This document shows, piece by piece, positions 27,409-36,656 of a stretch of DNA of 37,755 bases. The stretch comes from Vibrio mexicanus (GTDB lineage: Bacteria; Pseudomonadota; Gammaproteobacteria; Enterobacterales; Vibrionaceae), in assembly GCF_001012815.1 (NCBI RefSeq), contig NZ_JYJP01000104.1, forward strand, positions 1 to 37,755. Reading direction: 5' to 3'. Position 1 is the stretch's first letter; each line of letters opens with the position of its first letter. Under the pieces are notes generated by a model that saw only the letters and a list, made by a program, of their open reading frames with translations, was not told the origin of the DNA and searched no databases. The position numbers were made by a program, and so were the translations under genes.

Positions 27409-28395
27409 ATGACAAATCAAACCAGAGCGAAAAAAGTGCTAACCAAACAAGTGAATAGCGTCGGCCTCGATTCACGAATCGCCTGTGACTATAGTCGATT
27501 GGTGCGTTTACAAAGCCACGCATCAGCGGTGAGTCTGCTGCCAAGTCTTTTTGGCCGAACGGCGCTAAGTGGCCGTCATCAGTCAAAGCTTAGAGGTCGA
27601 GGGCTGAATTTCGAAGAGCTTAAGCAATATCAGCATGGGGACGACATTCGAAATCTCGATTGGAAAGTCACGTTGAGAACCGGAAAGCCCTACGTTCGTT
27701 CATACAGCGAGGAGAAAGACCGCAATGTGATGATTTGTGTGGATCTTCGTTCAAGCATGTTCTTTTCGACGACATCGGTGATGAAATCTGTGGTTGCCGC
27801 TGAAGTATTGTCACTGTTGTCATGGAGAACGCTGAAACAGGGTGATCGGGTCAACTGCATGCTGCTCTCCGATGACAAGGTCCGTTACGTCAAAGTTGCG
27901 CGGAATCGAAATGCGCTACTTAGCTTGCTCAAAATCGTTTCGCAAGAATCACAAAACCTAATGCAGTTAGGCTCGCATTCGAGTGACAAAAAAACACTCG
28001 CCGATGCGATGAAGGCGATCAGTCGAATTCAGCCTCGTAACGCGACGGTGGTTTTTATCAGCGACTGGCATGACGCTACAGAAGCCGATTTGAAACAAGC
28101 CAATCAACTGCAAAGGCATAATGATGTTATTCCTATCATTGTCAAAGACCCATTAGAAAATGAAATTCCCGATGCAATTAGCATGAGTTCTTGGTTAGTG
28201 GGCGATGGCGAACACCAGTTCACCTTACAAGGTAAAGGCCAACGTGAACGCGTCAATCAAGCCTTCAAACAACACCAAAGTCAAACAAACCGACATCTTG
28301 GGCGTCTAACCAACAGCAAGTCATTACCAGTTATCACACTGGACACGTATGGTGAACACCTTAACCAGCTGATACAACAGCTAGGAGGTCGTTAA
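27409..28395 (+). CDS. DUF58 (VWA-like) protein of the MoxR/Bat operon
   Basis: A 328-residue protein. The start is ATG 27409 with AAGG 9 nt upstream; an in-frame TTG at 27391 overlaps moxR and is less likely. The DUF58 signature GRGLNFEELKQYQHGDDIRN, LDWKVTLRTG, PYVRSYSEEKDR lies at about 65-112, followed by a VWA-like fold (VMICVDLRSSM, VVFISDWHDA). DUF58 proteins accompany MoxR ATPases and are thought to be their adaptors or substrates. The stop overlaps the next start (TAATG). Confidence 0.92.
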   Translation: MTNQTRAKKVLTKQVNSVGLDSRIACDYSRLVRLQSHASAVSLLPSLFGRTALSGRHQSKLRGRGLNFEELKQYQHGDDIRNLDWKVTLRTGKPYVRSYSEEKDRNVMICVDLRSSMFFSTTSVMKSVVAAEVLSLLSWRTLKQGDRVNCMLLSDDKVRYVKVARNRNALLSLLKIVSQESQNLMQLGSHSSDKKTLADAMKAISRIQPRNATVVFISDWHDATEADLKQANQLQRHNDVIPIIVKDPLENEIPDAISMSSWLVGDGEHQFTLQGKGQRERVNQAFKQHQSQTNRHLGRLTNSKSLPVITLDTYGEHLNQLIQQLGGR

Positions 28396-28931
28396 TGCAC
28401 CATCAACCGCCTAGTACTTACATTCTACGTGAGCTCGCTGATGTGGAAGTGATGGATTCAGTGAGCTGGTGGCCACAAACCATCGGTTGGAAAGTGCTAT
28501 TTGCTTTGCTCGTCATAGCGTTAGCCTACGTGGCATACAAATGCGGTCTTCACTGGTGGCAGAATCGATACCGACAGGAAGCATTGGATGCTCTTGCTAA
28601 TATCCAGCCCAATAGCCATGCGGTTGGGCCACATTTTTTTAACGTGATAAAGGCCGTGCTGACCTATCTATCGCCTTCTTATGCAAAATTGATCAGTGAG
28701 CCATTCTTTGAACAACTAACAGAGATGTCGCCAGACATTCCTGAATTAGATGAGTCTGTTCGCGATGCTTGGATGACATCTCTTGTGAACCCTAATTTTG
28801 AGCTTAATTCTGAAGATGCCGTTATTCTTCAAAAGTATTGCCTAGCTTGGGTGAAGTACCATGTGGCTTACCATCAAACCGCAAACGAAAATAACCCGGA
28901 TAGAGAGGCTCCATGTCAGCACTCGAATTAA
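28395..28931 (+). CDS. DUF4381 membrane protein of the MoxR/Bat operon
   Basis: A 178-residue protein with a short N-terminal part (SWWPQTIGWK), one transmembrane helix (VLFALLVIALAYVAY, about residues 34-48), then a cytoplasmic domain with YRQEALDALA, typical of DUF4381. These proteins sit between DUF58 and VWA genes in such operons and probably anchor the ATPase complex at the inner membrane. Its end overlaps the next gene by 19 bp. Confidence 0.88.
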   Translation: MHHQPPSTYILRELADVEVMDSVSWWPQTIGWKVLFALLVIALAYVAYKCGLHWWQNRYRQEALDALANIQPNSHAVGPHFFNVIKAVLTYLSPSYAKLISEPFFEQLTEMSPDIPELDESVRDAWMTSLVNPNFELNSEDAVILQKYCLAWVKYHVAYHQTANENNPDREAPCQHSN

Positions 28932-29955
28932 CTTATCCATGGTGGTTGTTAATACTGCCACTGCCGTTTGTCATTCATAAACTAGCACCCGCTTATCGAA
29001 CGCAGCAACAGGCAACGAAAGTGCCATTTTTCGCTCAGATTATGCAGATATTGAATGAAACGCCACGCAAAGGTTCTAGCCAGCTTGAGCCTAGCATTTG
29101 GCAGCGAATTGCTTGATAGTGTGTTGGGTGTTAATGGTATTGGCATTAACGAAGCCCACGATCATTGGAGAGCCACAGGTACGCGAGCAATATGGTCGCG
29201 ACGTTATGGTTGTGGTGGATCTTTCGGGCTCAATGGCCGAACAAGATTTTGTATCAACCGACGGGGAAACCGTCAATCGACTTGAGGCGACCAAGCAAGT
29301 CTTGGAAGAGTTTGTTTCGCTTCGAGAAGGTGACAGGCTCGGCCTGATTCTATTTGGCGACGCCGCCTTTGTTCAATCGCCATTTACCGCCGACCACTCT
29401 GTTTGGATGGAGCTGTTAGAGCAGACGGATGTTGCAATGGCGGGGCCAAGCACCGCGTTAGGTGATGCCATTGGCTTATCGATCAAAGTGTTTGAAGAGT
29501 CAAACAGCACCTCTGAGAAGGTTGTAATTATACTCACCGATGGCAACGATACGGGCAGTTTTGTTGAGCCTGTCGAAGCTGCTAAAGTCGCAGCCGCAAA
29601 AGATATTAAGATCCACATGATAGCAATGGGCGACCCTGAAACCGTGGGTGAGCAGGCGCTTGATATGGATGTCATCGAGCGTATCGCAAAGCAAACTGGA
29701 GGGGAGGCATTTCGAGCCCTAAACGGTGAAGAGCTCCTCACTGCTTACCAAATGATTAACGAGCTAGAACCCGTTTTGTTTGAAAGCGAAACTTATTGGC
29801 CAAAAGAGAGCTTGCATCACAAGTTGTTGGGTGCTGTGGTTCTTATCTACTTGCTTGCCTTTTCCCTTGTGCACGTTAGCCAGCGACTTTCTCTGCAGCT
29901 CAATCGTCAAAAGTCGAATGAGGACGTTGAAGAAAAGGAGCATGAACATGTTTGA
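28913..29955 (+). CDS. BatA-like VWA membrane protein; one-base frameshift
   Basis: A VWA-domain inner membrane protein. N-terminal helix 1 (YPWWLLILPLPFVIH) and helix 2 (ALIVCWVLMVLALT) precede the VWA domain, with MIDAS DLSGS (Asp103, Ser105, Ser107 after repair); a C-terminal helix is LLGAVVLIYLLAFSLVHV. The frame breaks at TT 29113-29114. Adding one T joins IWQRIA to LIVCWVLMVL and gives 347 residues. A downstream internal frame from 29098 is not a separate gene. The start has AGAGG upstream and overlaps DUF4381; the stop overlaps the next gene by 8 bp. Confidence 0.88.
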
Positions 29956-30916
29956 TAGCATCAATTGGCAGCTGTTTTTCCAACAATTCCATTTCATTAG
30001 GCCTTTATGGTTACTAGCGCTAATTCCTTTCTCATTCCTGTTTTATCAGCAGTGGAAGCGAGAGGCTGCGCCTTCATGGCAAACACTCTTACCTGAACAT
30101 CTACAAAAAGCACTTTCCTTTGGTCAAACGGGTTGGAAAAGCAACCTTCCGCTTAAGCTGCTTGCTGTGTGTATCTTTACAGCGGTGATTGCGAGTGCGG
30201 GGCCTACCTGGAAACAACAAGCGTCTCCATTTGGAGAGGACAAAGCCAAAGTACTGTATGTGTTAGATACCAGTACCACCATGCTGCAAAAAGATGTACC
30301 GCCTAATCGATTAACACGCGCCAAGCAAAAAGTACAAGACCTACTGAGCATAAGACAAGGCGGCCAAAATGCGCTCATTGCCTACGCAGGTAGTGCTCAT
30401 TTGGCGATGCCTATGACACAAGACAGCGCGGTATTTACGCCGTTCCTCTCTGCCTTAGAGCCAGATGTGTTACCGGTAAGTGGCAAACAGGCTTCAACGG
30501 CGATTCCCCTGATTGACTCGCTTCTAGCAGATACCTTGGGATCGAGCGTGGTATTGATCACTGACAGTCTTGATTCGCCATCTTTGGCTCAACTCAGTGA
30601 CTATTTTTCGACGAGTTCCCACAAGCTGATTGTGTATAGCGTTCAAGCTATGAACGGGGAAGCGGACTACTCATTGCAAATCTTGGCGAAAAACAGTTCT
30701 GCTGACCTTGTTGAGATGACCACTGACCACAGAGATATTGAGCGCCTAGATCGCTTGGTTGAGCGAAACATGCAGTTAGGCAGTGACACGGATATGCCGT
30801 GGCAGGACATGGGGTATGGATTGATGATTCCGGTGACATTGATGATGCTGCTTTGGTTTAGAAAAGGGTGGCTGGTTAAATGGGCGTTGGTCATGGTGTT
30901 AGTAAATCCAGCATGA
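29948..30916 (+). CDS. BatB-like VWA membrane protein (N-terminal part of a probable VWA-TPR fusion)
   Basis: Start ATG 29948 has AAGGAG 7 nt upstream; ATG 29942 is too close to it. Two helices (PLWLLALIPFSFLFY; LPLKLLAVCIFTAVIAS) precede a VWA domain. Its MIDAS reads DTSTT (107-111) instead of DxSxS, a Thr replacing the last Ser. A helix (MIPVTLMMLLWF) follows. The frame ends at 30916, just after WALVMVLV. In relatives this helix continues into a TPR domain, which here lies in the next frame (30880-31656). One extra A in AAA 30904-30906 would fuse them into a 569-residue protein. Confidence 0.88.
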   Translation: MFDSINWQLFFQQFHFIRPLWLLALIPFSFLFYQQWKREAAPSWQTLLPEHLQKALSFGQTGWKSNLPLKLLAVCIFTAVIASAGPTWKQQASPFGEDKAKVLYVLDTSTTMLQKDVPPNRLTRAKQKVQDLLSIRQGGQNALIAYAGSAHLAMPMTQDSAVFTPFLSALEPDVLPVSGKQASTAIPLIDSLLADTLGSSVVLITDSLDSPSLAQLSDYFSTSSHKLIVYSVQAMNGEADYSLQILAKNSSADLVEMTTDHRDIERLDRLVERNMQLGSDTDMPWQDMGYGLMIPVTLMMLLWFRKGWLVKWALVMVLVNPA

Positions 30917-31656
30917 TGACGCCATCAGCTCAAGCGTCAGAGAACAATGGCGACTCACCCGTCACCGTGCAAATTGAACAATCTGAAAATGACAGTTCGC
31001 ATAATCGAGTGACTCAGTGGTGGTTAGACTTGTGGATGACACAAGATCAACAGGCGCAGTGGGCGTTTGAAAAAGGTGACTACCTAAAGGCTGCAGAGCT
31101 CTTTACCGAACCAATGCGTAAAGGTGTCGCTTATTACTACGGGCGAAACTATGTCGAGTCTCACGCTGCGTTCATTAGCTCTGGTGACCCTGTTGGTTAC
31201 TACAATGCTGCATCTGCTTTGGCAAGGCAAAGAGAGTATCCAGCAGCACGACAACTTTTACTGGACCTACTTGAATCCGATAAATTGCCGCAAGAATACA
31301 TCGGTAAAGCAGAACAAAATATTTCAGTGTTGGATTACATCATTGGTGAGATAAATCGAACCAGTGAAGATCAAATGAATACCACAGATGGTGCAGAAGA
31401 GTCATTCGAGCTCGGCGATAATCCGCAAACCAGTGACGGTGCGGAGGAAACTGTCACCCAAGATTTGTTAGTGGAAGAATCTCTAAACGCCAATGAAATA
31501 TTGGGCAGTGAAGAGCTTGCTTTGCGCTGGTTAGAGCGTGTTGAATCTGAGCCTAAGCTGTTTCTACAAAACAAGTTTTATCTGCAGCTAGAATCCAATA
31601 CAGCGGCCCAAAAATACAAGGCTACGACCAAAGAAAGTCAAGGAGCGCATCAATGA
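30880..31656 (+). CDS. TPR-containing part of BatB (BatC-like), probably frameshifted from the preceding gene
   Basis: This frame has an ATG at 30880 but no Shine-Dalgarno, and overlaps the VWA frame by 37 bp. The first credible residues are SSMMTPSAQA followed by RVTQWWLDLWMTQDQQAQWA and FEKGDYLKAAELF, a typical BatB C-terminal WWxDLW-Q-A-F-x-GDY segment with TPR-like helices (YYGRNYVESHAAF, YYNAASALARQREYPAARQL). After residue 160 it becomes acidic and low in complexity, then ends in LALRWLERVESEPKLFLQNKFYLQ, a segment frequent at BatB/BatC ends. The stop overlaps the batD start (ATGA). A single VWA-TPR gene is most likely; a separate BatC-like gene is the alternative. Confidence 0.75.
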   Translation: MGVGHGVSKSSMMTPSAQASENNGDSPVTVQIEQSENDSSHNRVTQWWLDLWMTQDQQAQWAFEKGDYLKAAELFTEPMRKGVAYYYGRNYVESHAAFISSGDPVGYYNAASALARQREYPAARQLLLDLLESDKLPQEYIGKAEQNISVLDYIIGEINRTSEDQMNTTDGAEESFELGDNPQTSDGAEETVTQDLLVEESLNANEILGSEELALRWLERVESEPKLFLQNKFYLQLESNTAAQKYKATTKESQGAHQ

Positions 31657-33146
31657 GGATCAGAACCTTTTTGCAAAATCCTACTTCTTCAAGGATCGCT
31701 CCTAGTGGGGTAGTCCTTTCATGGCTAGCCCCTTTAAGAATAGTTGTTTTGCTCTTTTCTCTTATTTTACTCACATCTGGCGTAGTTCAAGCTGACGAAT
31801 GGATAGGTGACGCTTCAGAAGCCAAGTCGAAACAAGACTACTCGCAAATGATTGAACTAAAAGGTTGGCTTGGCAGAAAAGCGCCGATCGAGTTAGAAGA
31901 AACGCCGACCATAAAAGAAGTGTCGACGACAGAGCAAGTCATTATGACTATCGAGATAGCAACGCCACGTTGGTTTACTGGCGCAACGCAAATAACGCCA
32001 TTTGAGATCCCCAATGTTATCTCTATGCAGCGCAGTCAGTTTGCAACTAACATGACTGAGCGACATGACGGTGTCACATGGTCGAAACAGCGTTGGGAGA
32101 TCACCTTTTATCCTTTGGTTAGCGGAAGAGTAGTGATTCCATCCACACCCGTGGAAGTGCAATTTTCGGCCGCAACTAATCAAAATATTGTCGCCACGCT
32201 TCATACGCCCCCTTTGTCATTTAATGCGCTACTGCCAGACGGCAAGTTAGCCCAAGATGAAAAGTGGTTGGCTTCAAGCGAGCTGAATATTAGTCAAGAA
32301 TGGGCTGTTATTGCTCAAGAGCAGTCAGGCCGTGATGAGGCGAATAATGATGGCATGCTGACAGTCGGTGATGCAATCGTGCGCCGAGTGAACATCTCGG
32401 CAAATAACACGCTGTCGATATTGATTCCGGATGTTCTTACAGATCAAAGCACCGCTCATTATGAAAGCTATCTTACTCCAAGTCAGTTGAGTGACAGTCA
32501 GACTCGTGGCCGTTATGTCTCTACTCGCGCAGAGGAGCAAACTTTGATTCTCCAAACAGGCGGCGAGGTGACCTTACCCAGTTATACGTTGCGTTGGTGG
32601 AACACTGAAAAGCAGCAGTTGGAAACGGAAGTTATTGAAGGCAAAACTGTGATTGTTTCGCACACATTCGCGTCTTTTCTCGCGGCCTATGGCCAAACGA
32701 TATTGCTTGGCCTAATCGTCACTCTTGCTTTGATTATTGTGCTTTGGTGGGCGGTTCGTCGCTATCGAACACATCCACTGCCTGCGGATCTTGAACTGGT
32801 TAAGATGGGTCTAATGGGCAACGATACGCAGGCTCGTCGGTTGGTTTACAAAAAACTTAGAGTCGCGACAGGCTGGCCTACTTTAATGAATGGTAGCCCT
32901 AAAGGTCATGACCAAACAAAACCTAGCATGGTACAGGCGAATGAAGCACGATCTTCGGGTTCGGAGAGTGGACTCGATATTCCACCGGAGAATTTCGCTG
33001 AATACCGTTTTCAAACTCAACATTTGACCAAGCGGTTATTGTTCTTGGTCTGGAGGCGATTAAGAACAAGGCTAAGTGGTGAATCAATGGACTCCACTAA
33101 GAACACAGACAAATTTAAGATTCCTAAAGCATTGGATCTTGATTGA
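31653..33146 (+). CDS. BatD-like protein
   Basis: A 497-residue protein with an N-terminal signal or anchor (IVVLLFSLILLTSGVVQA, about residues 30-47), a beta-sandwich-rich periplasmic part with repeats of the BatD type (VIMTIEIATPRWFTGATQIT; WEITFYPLVSGRVVIPS; GEVTLPSYTLRWWNT), a transmembrane helix (TILLGLIVTLALIIVLWWAV, about 347-366) and a cytoplasmic tail. It is the last gene of the MoxR operon, coupled through ATGA overlap, with AGGAG 8 nt upstream. Members are called oxygen-tolerance proteins after Bacteroides, but that phenotype is not established for most. Confidence 0.9.
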   Translation: MRIRTFLQNPTSSRIAPSGVVLSWLAPLRIVVLLFSLILLTSGVVQADEWIGDASEAKSKQDYSQMIELKGWLGRKAPIELEETPTIKEVSTTEQVIMTIEIATPRWFTGATQITPFEIPNVISMQRSQFATNMTERHDGVTWSKQRWEITFYPLVSGRVVIPSTPVEVQFSAATNQNIVATLHTPPLSFNALLPDGKLAQDEKWLASSELNISQEWAVIAQEQSGRDEANNDGMLTVGDAIVRRVNISANNTLSILIPDVLTDQSTAHYESYLTPSQLSDSQTRGRYVSTRAEEQTLILQTGGEVTLPSYTLRWWNTEKQQLETEVIEGKTVIVSHTFASFLAAYGQTILLGLIVTLALIIVLWWAVRRYRTHPLPADLELVKMGLMGNDTQARRLVYKKLRVATGWPTLMNGSPKGHDQTKPSMVQANEARSSGSESGLDIPPENFAEYRFQTQHLTKRLLFLVWRRLRTRLSGESMDSTKNTDKFKIPKALDLD

Positions 33147-33336
33147 CGAAGTTGGTTTCGCCCAGTCACAGATCGAACCCAAAACGACATAACTAGAAGG
33201 CTTGGATAATCATAATTGTCTGAGCCTTTGTCATATCACCGTCTAACGTCAAAAAACACCAAGCGGTTAGGCACTTATGGATATGTTTGTTAGGATAAAT
33301 GAAGAGGCACAACGCCTAAATGGTGATAACTAAAAT

Positions 33337-34242
33337 ATGAAAAATACCGAACTTAACCTAATTCCCGTCTTTGTCGCGATATATGAAGAATGCAGCTTGT
33401 CGAAAGCCGCCGCTCGGCTTGAGATCAGTCAGCCAGCGGTGAGTAAGGCATTGGCTCGACTGCGTGATATTTATGAAGACTCGCTGTTTCATCGTTCGAG
33501 CAGTGGAGTAGAGCCAACCAGCTTTGCGGCTGAAATTTACCCTGCTATGGCCACTGCACTTAAGAACTTTCAGTCGACATTGAGTTCGTCGCGCGATTTT
33601 GATCCAACCGAGTCTAATCGTGTTTACTCCATTGCCTGCTTGGCATCCATTGCCAACCATCTAATGCCAACGCTATTTAACGCCATGCGACAGATATCGC
33701 CTAATGTTCGTTTGGAAGTGCACCCCTTGTTCACCGCGGATTACGAAGCGGATTTAAGGCTCGAAAAATACGATCTCATCATTGATATGGAACCTATGGG
33801 TCGTAGCGTGTTAAAGCATGAAGTGATCGCCAAAGGCAATTTTGCAGTGTGCTGCCGTGCTGACCACCCGCGGATTCAAGGTGAGGTAACGCTCGAAGAT
33901 TTTTATCGTGAAGAACATATTGCCATTGCCCGTTGGCACAATCGCCAGCACGTTATGACAAGTCTAGGAATTGAGCCATTAGAAAAGCGTAAAGTGGCGT
34001 ACACATCACCAGGTGTGATGGAGGCCATTCCTATGCTGGAGGTGACGGATTGCTTGGCGTTCTTGCCGTCATTCTGTATCACCTATATGCAGCAGCTTTA
34101 CAATATCAAAGCGTATCCAGTGCCTTTTGAAATGCCCAATCAGAACGTTGCCGCTATTTGGCACCCAAGCCGTAATCAAGATGCCAGCCACCAATGGTTG
34201 CGTACCAAATTGATTGAAGCATCGAACAGTCTGGAATGGTAA
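33337..34242 (+). CDS. LysR-family transcriptional regulator
   Basis: A 301-residue regulator. The HTH reads LIPVFVAIYEECSLSKAAA then ISQPAVSKALARLR, followed by DSLFHRSSSGVEPT and an effector-binding domain. It lies between the Bat operon and the sulfatase-maturation genes, with 190 bp upstream that could hold its own promoter. LysR proteins often control neighbours; T-N11-A dyads occur at 26325-26339 and near 35202-35218. Its control of the sulfatase cluster is inferred. The inducer is unknown. Confidence 0.92.
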   Translation: MKNTELNLIPVFVAIYEECSLSKAAARLEISQPAVSKALARLRDIYEDSLFHRSSSGVEPTSFAAEIYPAMATALKNFQSTLSSSRDFDPTESNRVYSIACLASIANHLMPTLFNAMRQISPNVRLEVHPLFTADYEADLRLEKYDLIIDMEPMGRSVLKHEVIAKGNFAVCCRADHPRIQGEVTLEDFYREEHIAIARWHNRQHVMTSLGIEPLEKRKVAYTSPGVMEAIPMLEVTDCLAFLPSFCITYMQQLYNIKAYPVPFEMPNQNVAAIWHPSRNQDASHQWLRTKLIEASNSLEW

Positions 34243-34274
34243 ATGTTGCTTAGGCAAATATAGATAAGAATAAG

Positions 34275-34297
34275 AAAAGGGCCGTTTGGCCCTTTTT
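34275..34297. terminator. bidirectional terminator after lysR
   Basis: AAAAGGGCC and GGCCCTTTT pair around GTTT, followed by a T. It serves the convergent lysR and SUMF1-like lipoprotein genes. Confidence 0.88.
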
Positions 34298-34320
34298 GCT
34301 ATTCGTTGTTGTGGCTAACC

Positions 34321-35100
34321 CTAGTCAACATCTTTAACTAAACGCAGCCCCATGTCCGACATGATGATTGATTGCGAAGCGAAGTCGCGACGGAAATTCT
34401 CTGAGCGTTCAGCCTCATAAGCAAAGCTTCCGCCTCGTACAGATTTGTGGGCGAGATGAACAGCACTGTCTTTTTGATTCGAAGGGTTGTCAGTTGGCCC
34501 AAAGCGGTAAAAAGTATCATCAAAGGCATCAATAACAAACTCGCCTACGTTACCCGTCATATCATACAAACCTAATTCATTGGGTGCCTTTAACCCAACT
34601 GGATGGGCGCGGTTATTGGAGTTCCCAGCGTACCAAGCCACTTCATCAATATTGTCTGAACCAGCGTAAGTGTATCCAAGGCTCTTATGTCCACCTTTTG
34701 CGGCGTATTCCCATTCTGCTTCAGTAGGTAAACGGTAGTTTTCACCAGTTAACTCATTTAACTGTTCAACAAAGTAAACCGCGTGCTGCCAGCTCAGATT
34801 GTTGACCGGCACTTGAGGATCTTGGAAAAAGCTCATTGAAGATCCCATCACGCTATTAAACAACTCTTGTGTTACTTCGAACTTAGAGATGTAAAAGCTA
34901 TCGACAGTGACCACCTTTGCTGGTTTTTCAGCTGCGAATTGGCTCTCATCTGAACCACGCACATATTCGCCTCCATGAACAAGCACCATGTCTTGGTTTA
35001 TTTTGACGGCGATTGGGTGTTCAACCGTTGATGCGCATCCTGCTGTAATCAATAACATAGCGATAGGGGTAAGAAGAGCCTTTCGGCTTACGTTCATCAT
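34321..35100 (-). CDS. SUMF1/FGE-fold lipoprotein without catalytic cysteines
   Basis: The start is ATG 35100 or 35097 (AGAGG upstream); the longer frame to 35193 lacks support. The signal peptide ends in a lipobox ITAGC. The rest is a SUMF1-like (PF03781) domain: MVLVHGGEYVRGSD, VDSFYISKFEVTQELF, YRLPTEAEWEYAAKGG, GLYDMTGNVGEFV, SVRGGSFAYEAERSENFRRD and MGLRLVKD. Aerobic formylglycine-generating enzymes use two active-site cysteines; here the only Cys is the lipidated one, so it cannot be a canonical FGE. It is divergent from the anSME gene. A binding or scaffold role at the membrane in sulfatase or Bat function is inferred. Confidence 0.88.
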   Translation of the reverse strand: MMNVSRKALLTPIAMLLITAGCASTVEHPIAVKINQDMVLVHGGEYVRGSDESQFAAEKPAKVVTVDSFYISKFEVTQELFNSVMGSSMSFFQDPQVPVNNLSWQHAVYFVEQLNELTGENYRLPTEAEWEYAAKGGHKSLGYTYAGSDNIDEVAWYAGNSNNRAHPVGLKAPNELGLYDMTGNVGEFVIDAFDDTFYRFGPTDNPSNQKDSAVHLAHKSVRGGSFAYEAERSENFRRDFASQSIIMSDMGLRLVKDVD

Positions 35101-35201
35101 TGTATTACCTCTGGTAAGTAGGGTGCGAGTACCACCGAAAGGAGAACGGGCAAGGTGATACGAAACGAGAGTAAAGCTACCACATATCAACATGCCTAAA
35201 A

Positions 35202-35218
35202 GTTATAATGGGTATAAC
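35202..35218. promoter_or_regulatory. perfect dyad in the SUMF1-like/anSME divergent promoter
   Basis: GTTATA and TATAAC flank a 5-bp centre (ATGGG). The site fits the T-N11-A LysR pattern and lies 25-60 bp before the possible anSME starts. It could be the operator for the LysR protein at 33337-34242. Confidence 0.45.
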
Positions 35219-35242
35219 AAGCTGAATTTATAGGCAGTCGTT

Positions 35243-36636
35243 ATGATTGAGCCTGTTTCCAATAACAGGTTGATGTTTATGTCTAATACTCAAGCTCCTA
35301 TTACTCAGCAGCCATTTCCTAAAAGTAAAATGTACAAAGGCAAAGCCTCTAAACGTTTACATGTGATGGCTAAGCCTATTGGCGCTGTGTGTAATATTGA
35401 TTGCAAATATTGCTATTACCTCAGTAAACAGGACTTATTGGAGTACAAAAAAGACTGCTCACCAAAAATGAACGACGAAATGTTAGAAGCTTATATTCGT
35501 CAGTACATTGAAGTGCAGAACACACCGGAAATTATCTTTTCTTGGCAGGGCGGGGAACCGACCATGCTAGGCCTTCCTTACTTTGAAAAAATCGTTGAGT
35601 TTCAGAAGAAGTATCAACCAGAAGGCGTCACGATTTCTAACGACTTGCAGACAAATGGTACTTTACTCAACGACAAATGGTGTGAGTTCTTAAAAGCAAA
35701 CAACTTCCTCGTAGGCCTCAGTATTGATGGGCCTGAGATGTTGCACAATGCCTACCGAACCAACAGAGCGGGCAAAGGTACGTTCAAGCAAGTTATGGCT
35801 GCAGTGGAGCTATTACACAAACATGAAGTGAGGTTTGCCACGTTAACGTGTGTGAATAACCTAACCAGCCAAAATGCGCTGGAAATCTATCGCTTTTTGC
35901 GTGACGAAGTGAAGTCACCTCAAATGCAGTTTATTCCTATTGTTGAGCAGAAATCGTTCCGAACAACCGCACCACAAACGTGGAGCGTTAATGAACAGCC
36001 AATGCAAGGTGACAAGCGACTCATTCCGGGTAATGCCAACTCGATTATGGAGCCGTGGTGTGTGTCTGATCACGCGTGGGGTAACTTCCTGATTACTATC
36101 TTCGATGAGTGGGTACAACATGATATCGGCAAAGTGTTTGTTCAATATTTTGAAGCCAGTCTAGAAGCGTGGATGGGGCGTCGTAATCCGCTTTGTACTT
36201 TAAGCGATTTGTGTGGCAAAGGGCTAGCAATGGAGCCCAATGGCGACGTGTTTACCTGTGACCACTATGTGTATCCAGAATACAAAATTGGCAATATTCA
36301 TCACGACAAACTCGACAAAATGGCGTTTAGCAAAAGCAGCAAGATTTTGGTTTTGGCAAGTCAAGAACGTTAACGAATCAATGCCAAGCGTGTGATTATC
36401 GATTCGCATGTCATGGCGAATGCCCGAAGAATCGCTTTATCAGAACGAAAAGTGGCGAGCAGGGCCTCAATTATCTGTGTGCCGGTTGGCATAAGTTTTT
36501 TTCGCACATCGATAAATCGATGGCCTACATATTGCGAAGTGCAAAACATCCTGTCGCTCATGGAAAGTACAGTGATAAACATCTACAAGCCTACTTAGAA
36601 CAAAGAAAGGCAGCAACATTCCAAACTCGCTTCTAG
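35243..36636 (+). CDS. anaerobic sulfatase-maturating enzyme (radical SAM, AslB-like); one-base frameshift
   Basis: A radical SAM enzyme that oxidises the Cys or Ser of the sulfatase motif to formylglycine without oxygen. The N-terminal C-x3-C-x2-C (CNIDCKYC) binds the SAM cluster; SWQGGEPTMLGL and GLSIDGPEMLHN are family signatures. The continuous frame stops at 36373. Adding one A to AAAA 36332-36335 gives SKKQQDFGFGKSRTL and restores the auxiliary-cluster motif CQACDYRFACHGECPKNRF and LNYLCAGWHKFF, ending at 36636. The repaired length is 452 residues from ATG 35279; ATG 35243 adds 12. Its target in this window is the C-T-A-G-R sulfatase. The next gene starts 20 bp later. Confidence 0.92.
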
Positions 36637-36656
36637 CGCGTGGGAAGAGGTAAACC

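Noticed and set aside
29098..29955. Separate VWA gene starting at TTG 29098
   Set aside because: One added T fuses it in frame with the BatA N-terminus at 28913; no Shine-Dalgarno supports an internal start.
36392..36598. Independent 68-codon ORF after the anSME frame
   Set aside because: This stretch encodes the anSME C-terminus with its cluster-binding cysteines in another frame, reached by a one-base repair.
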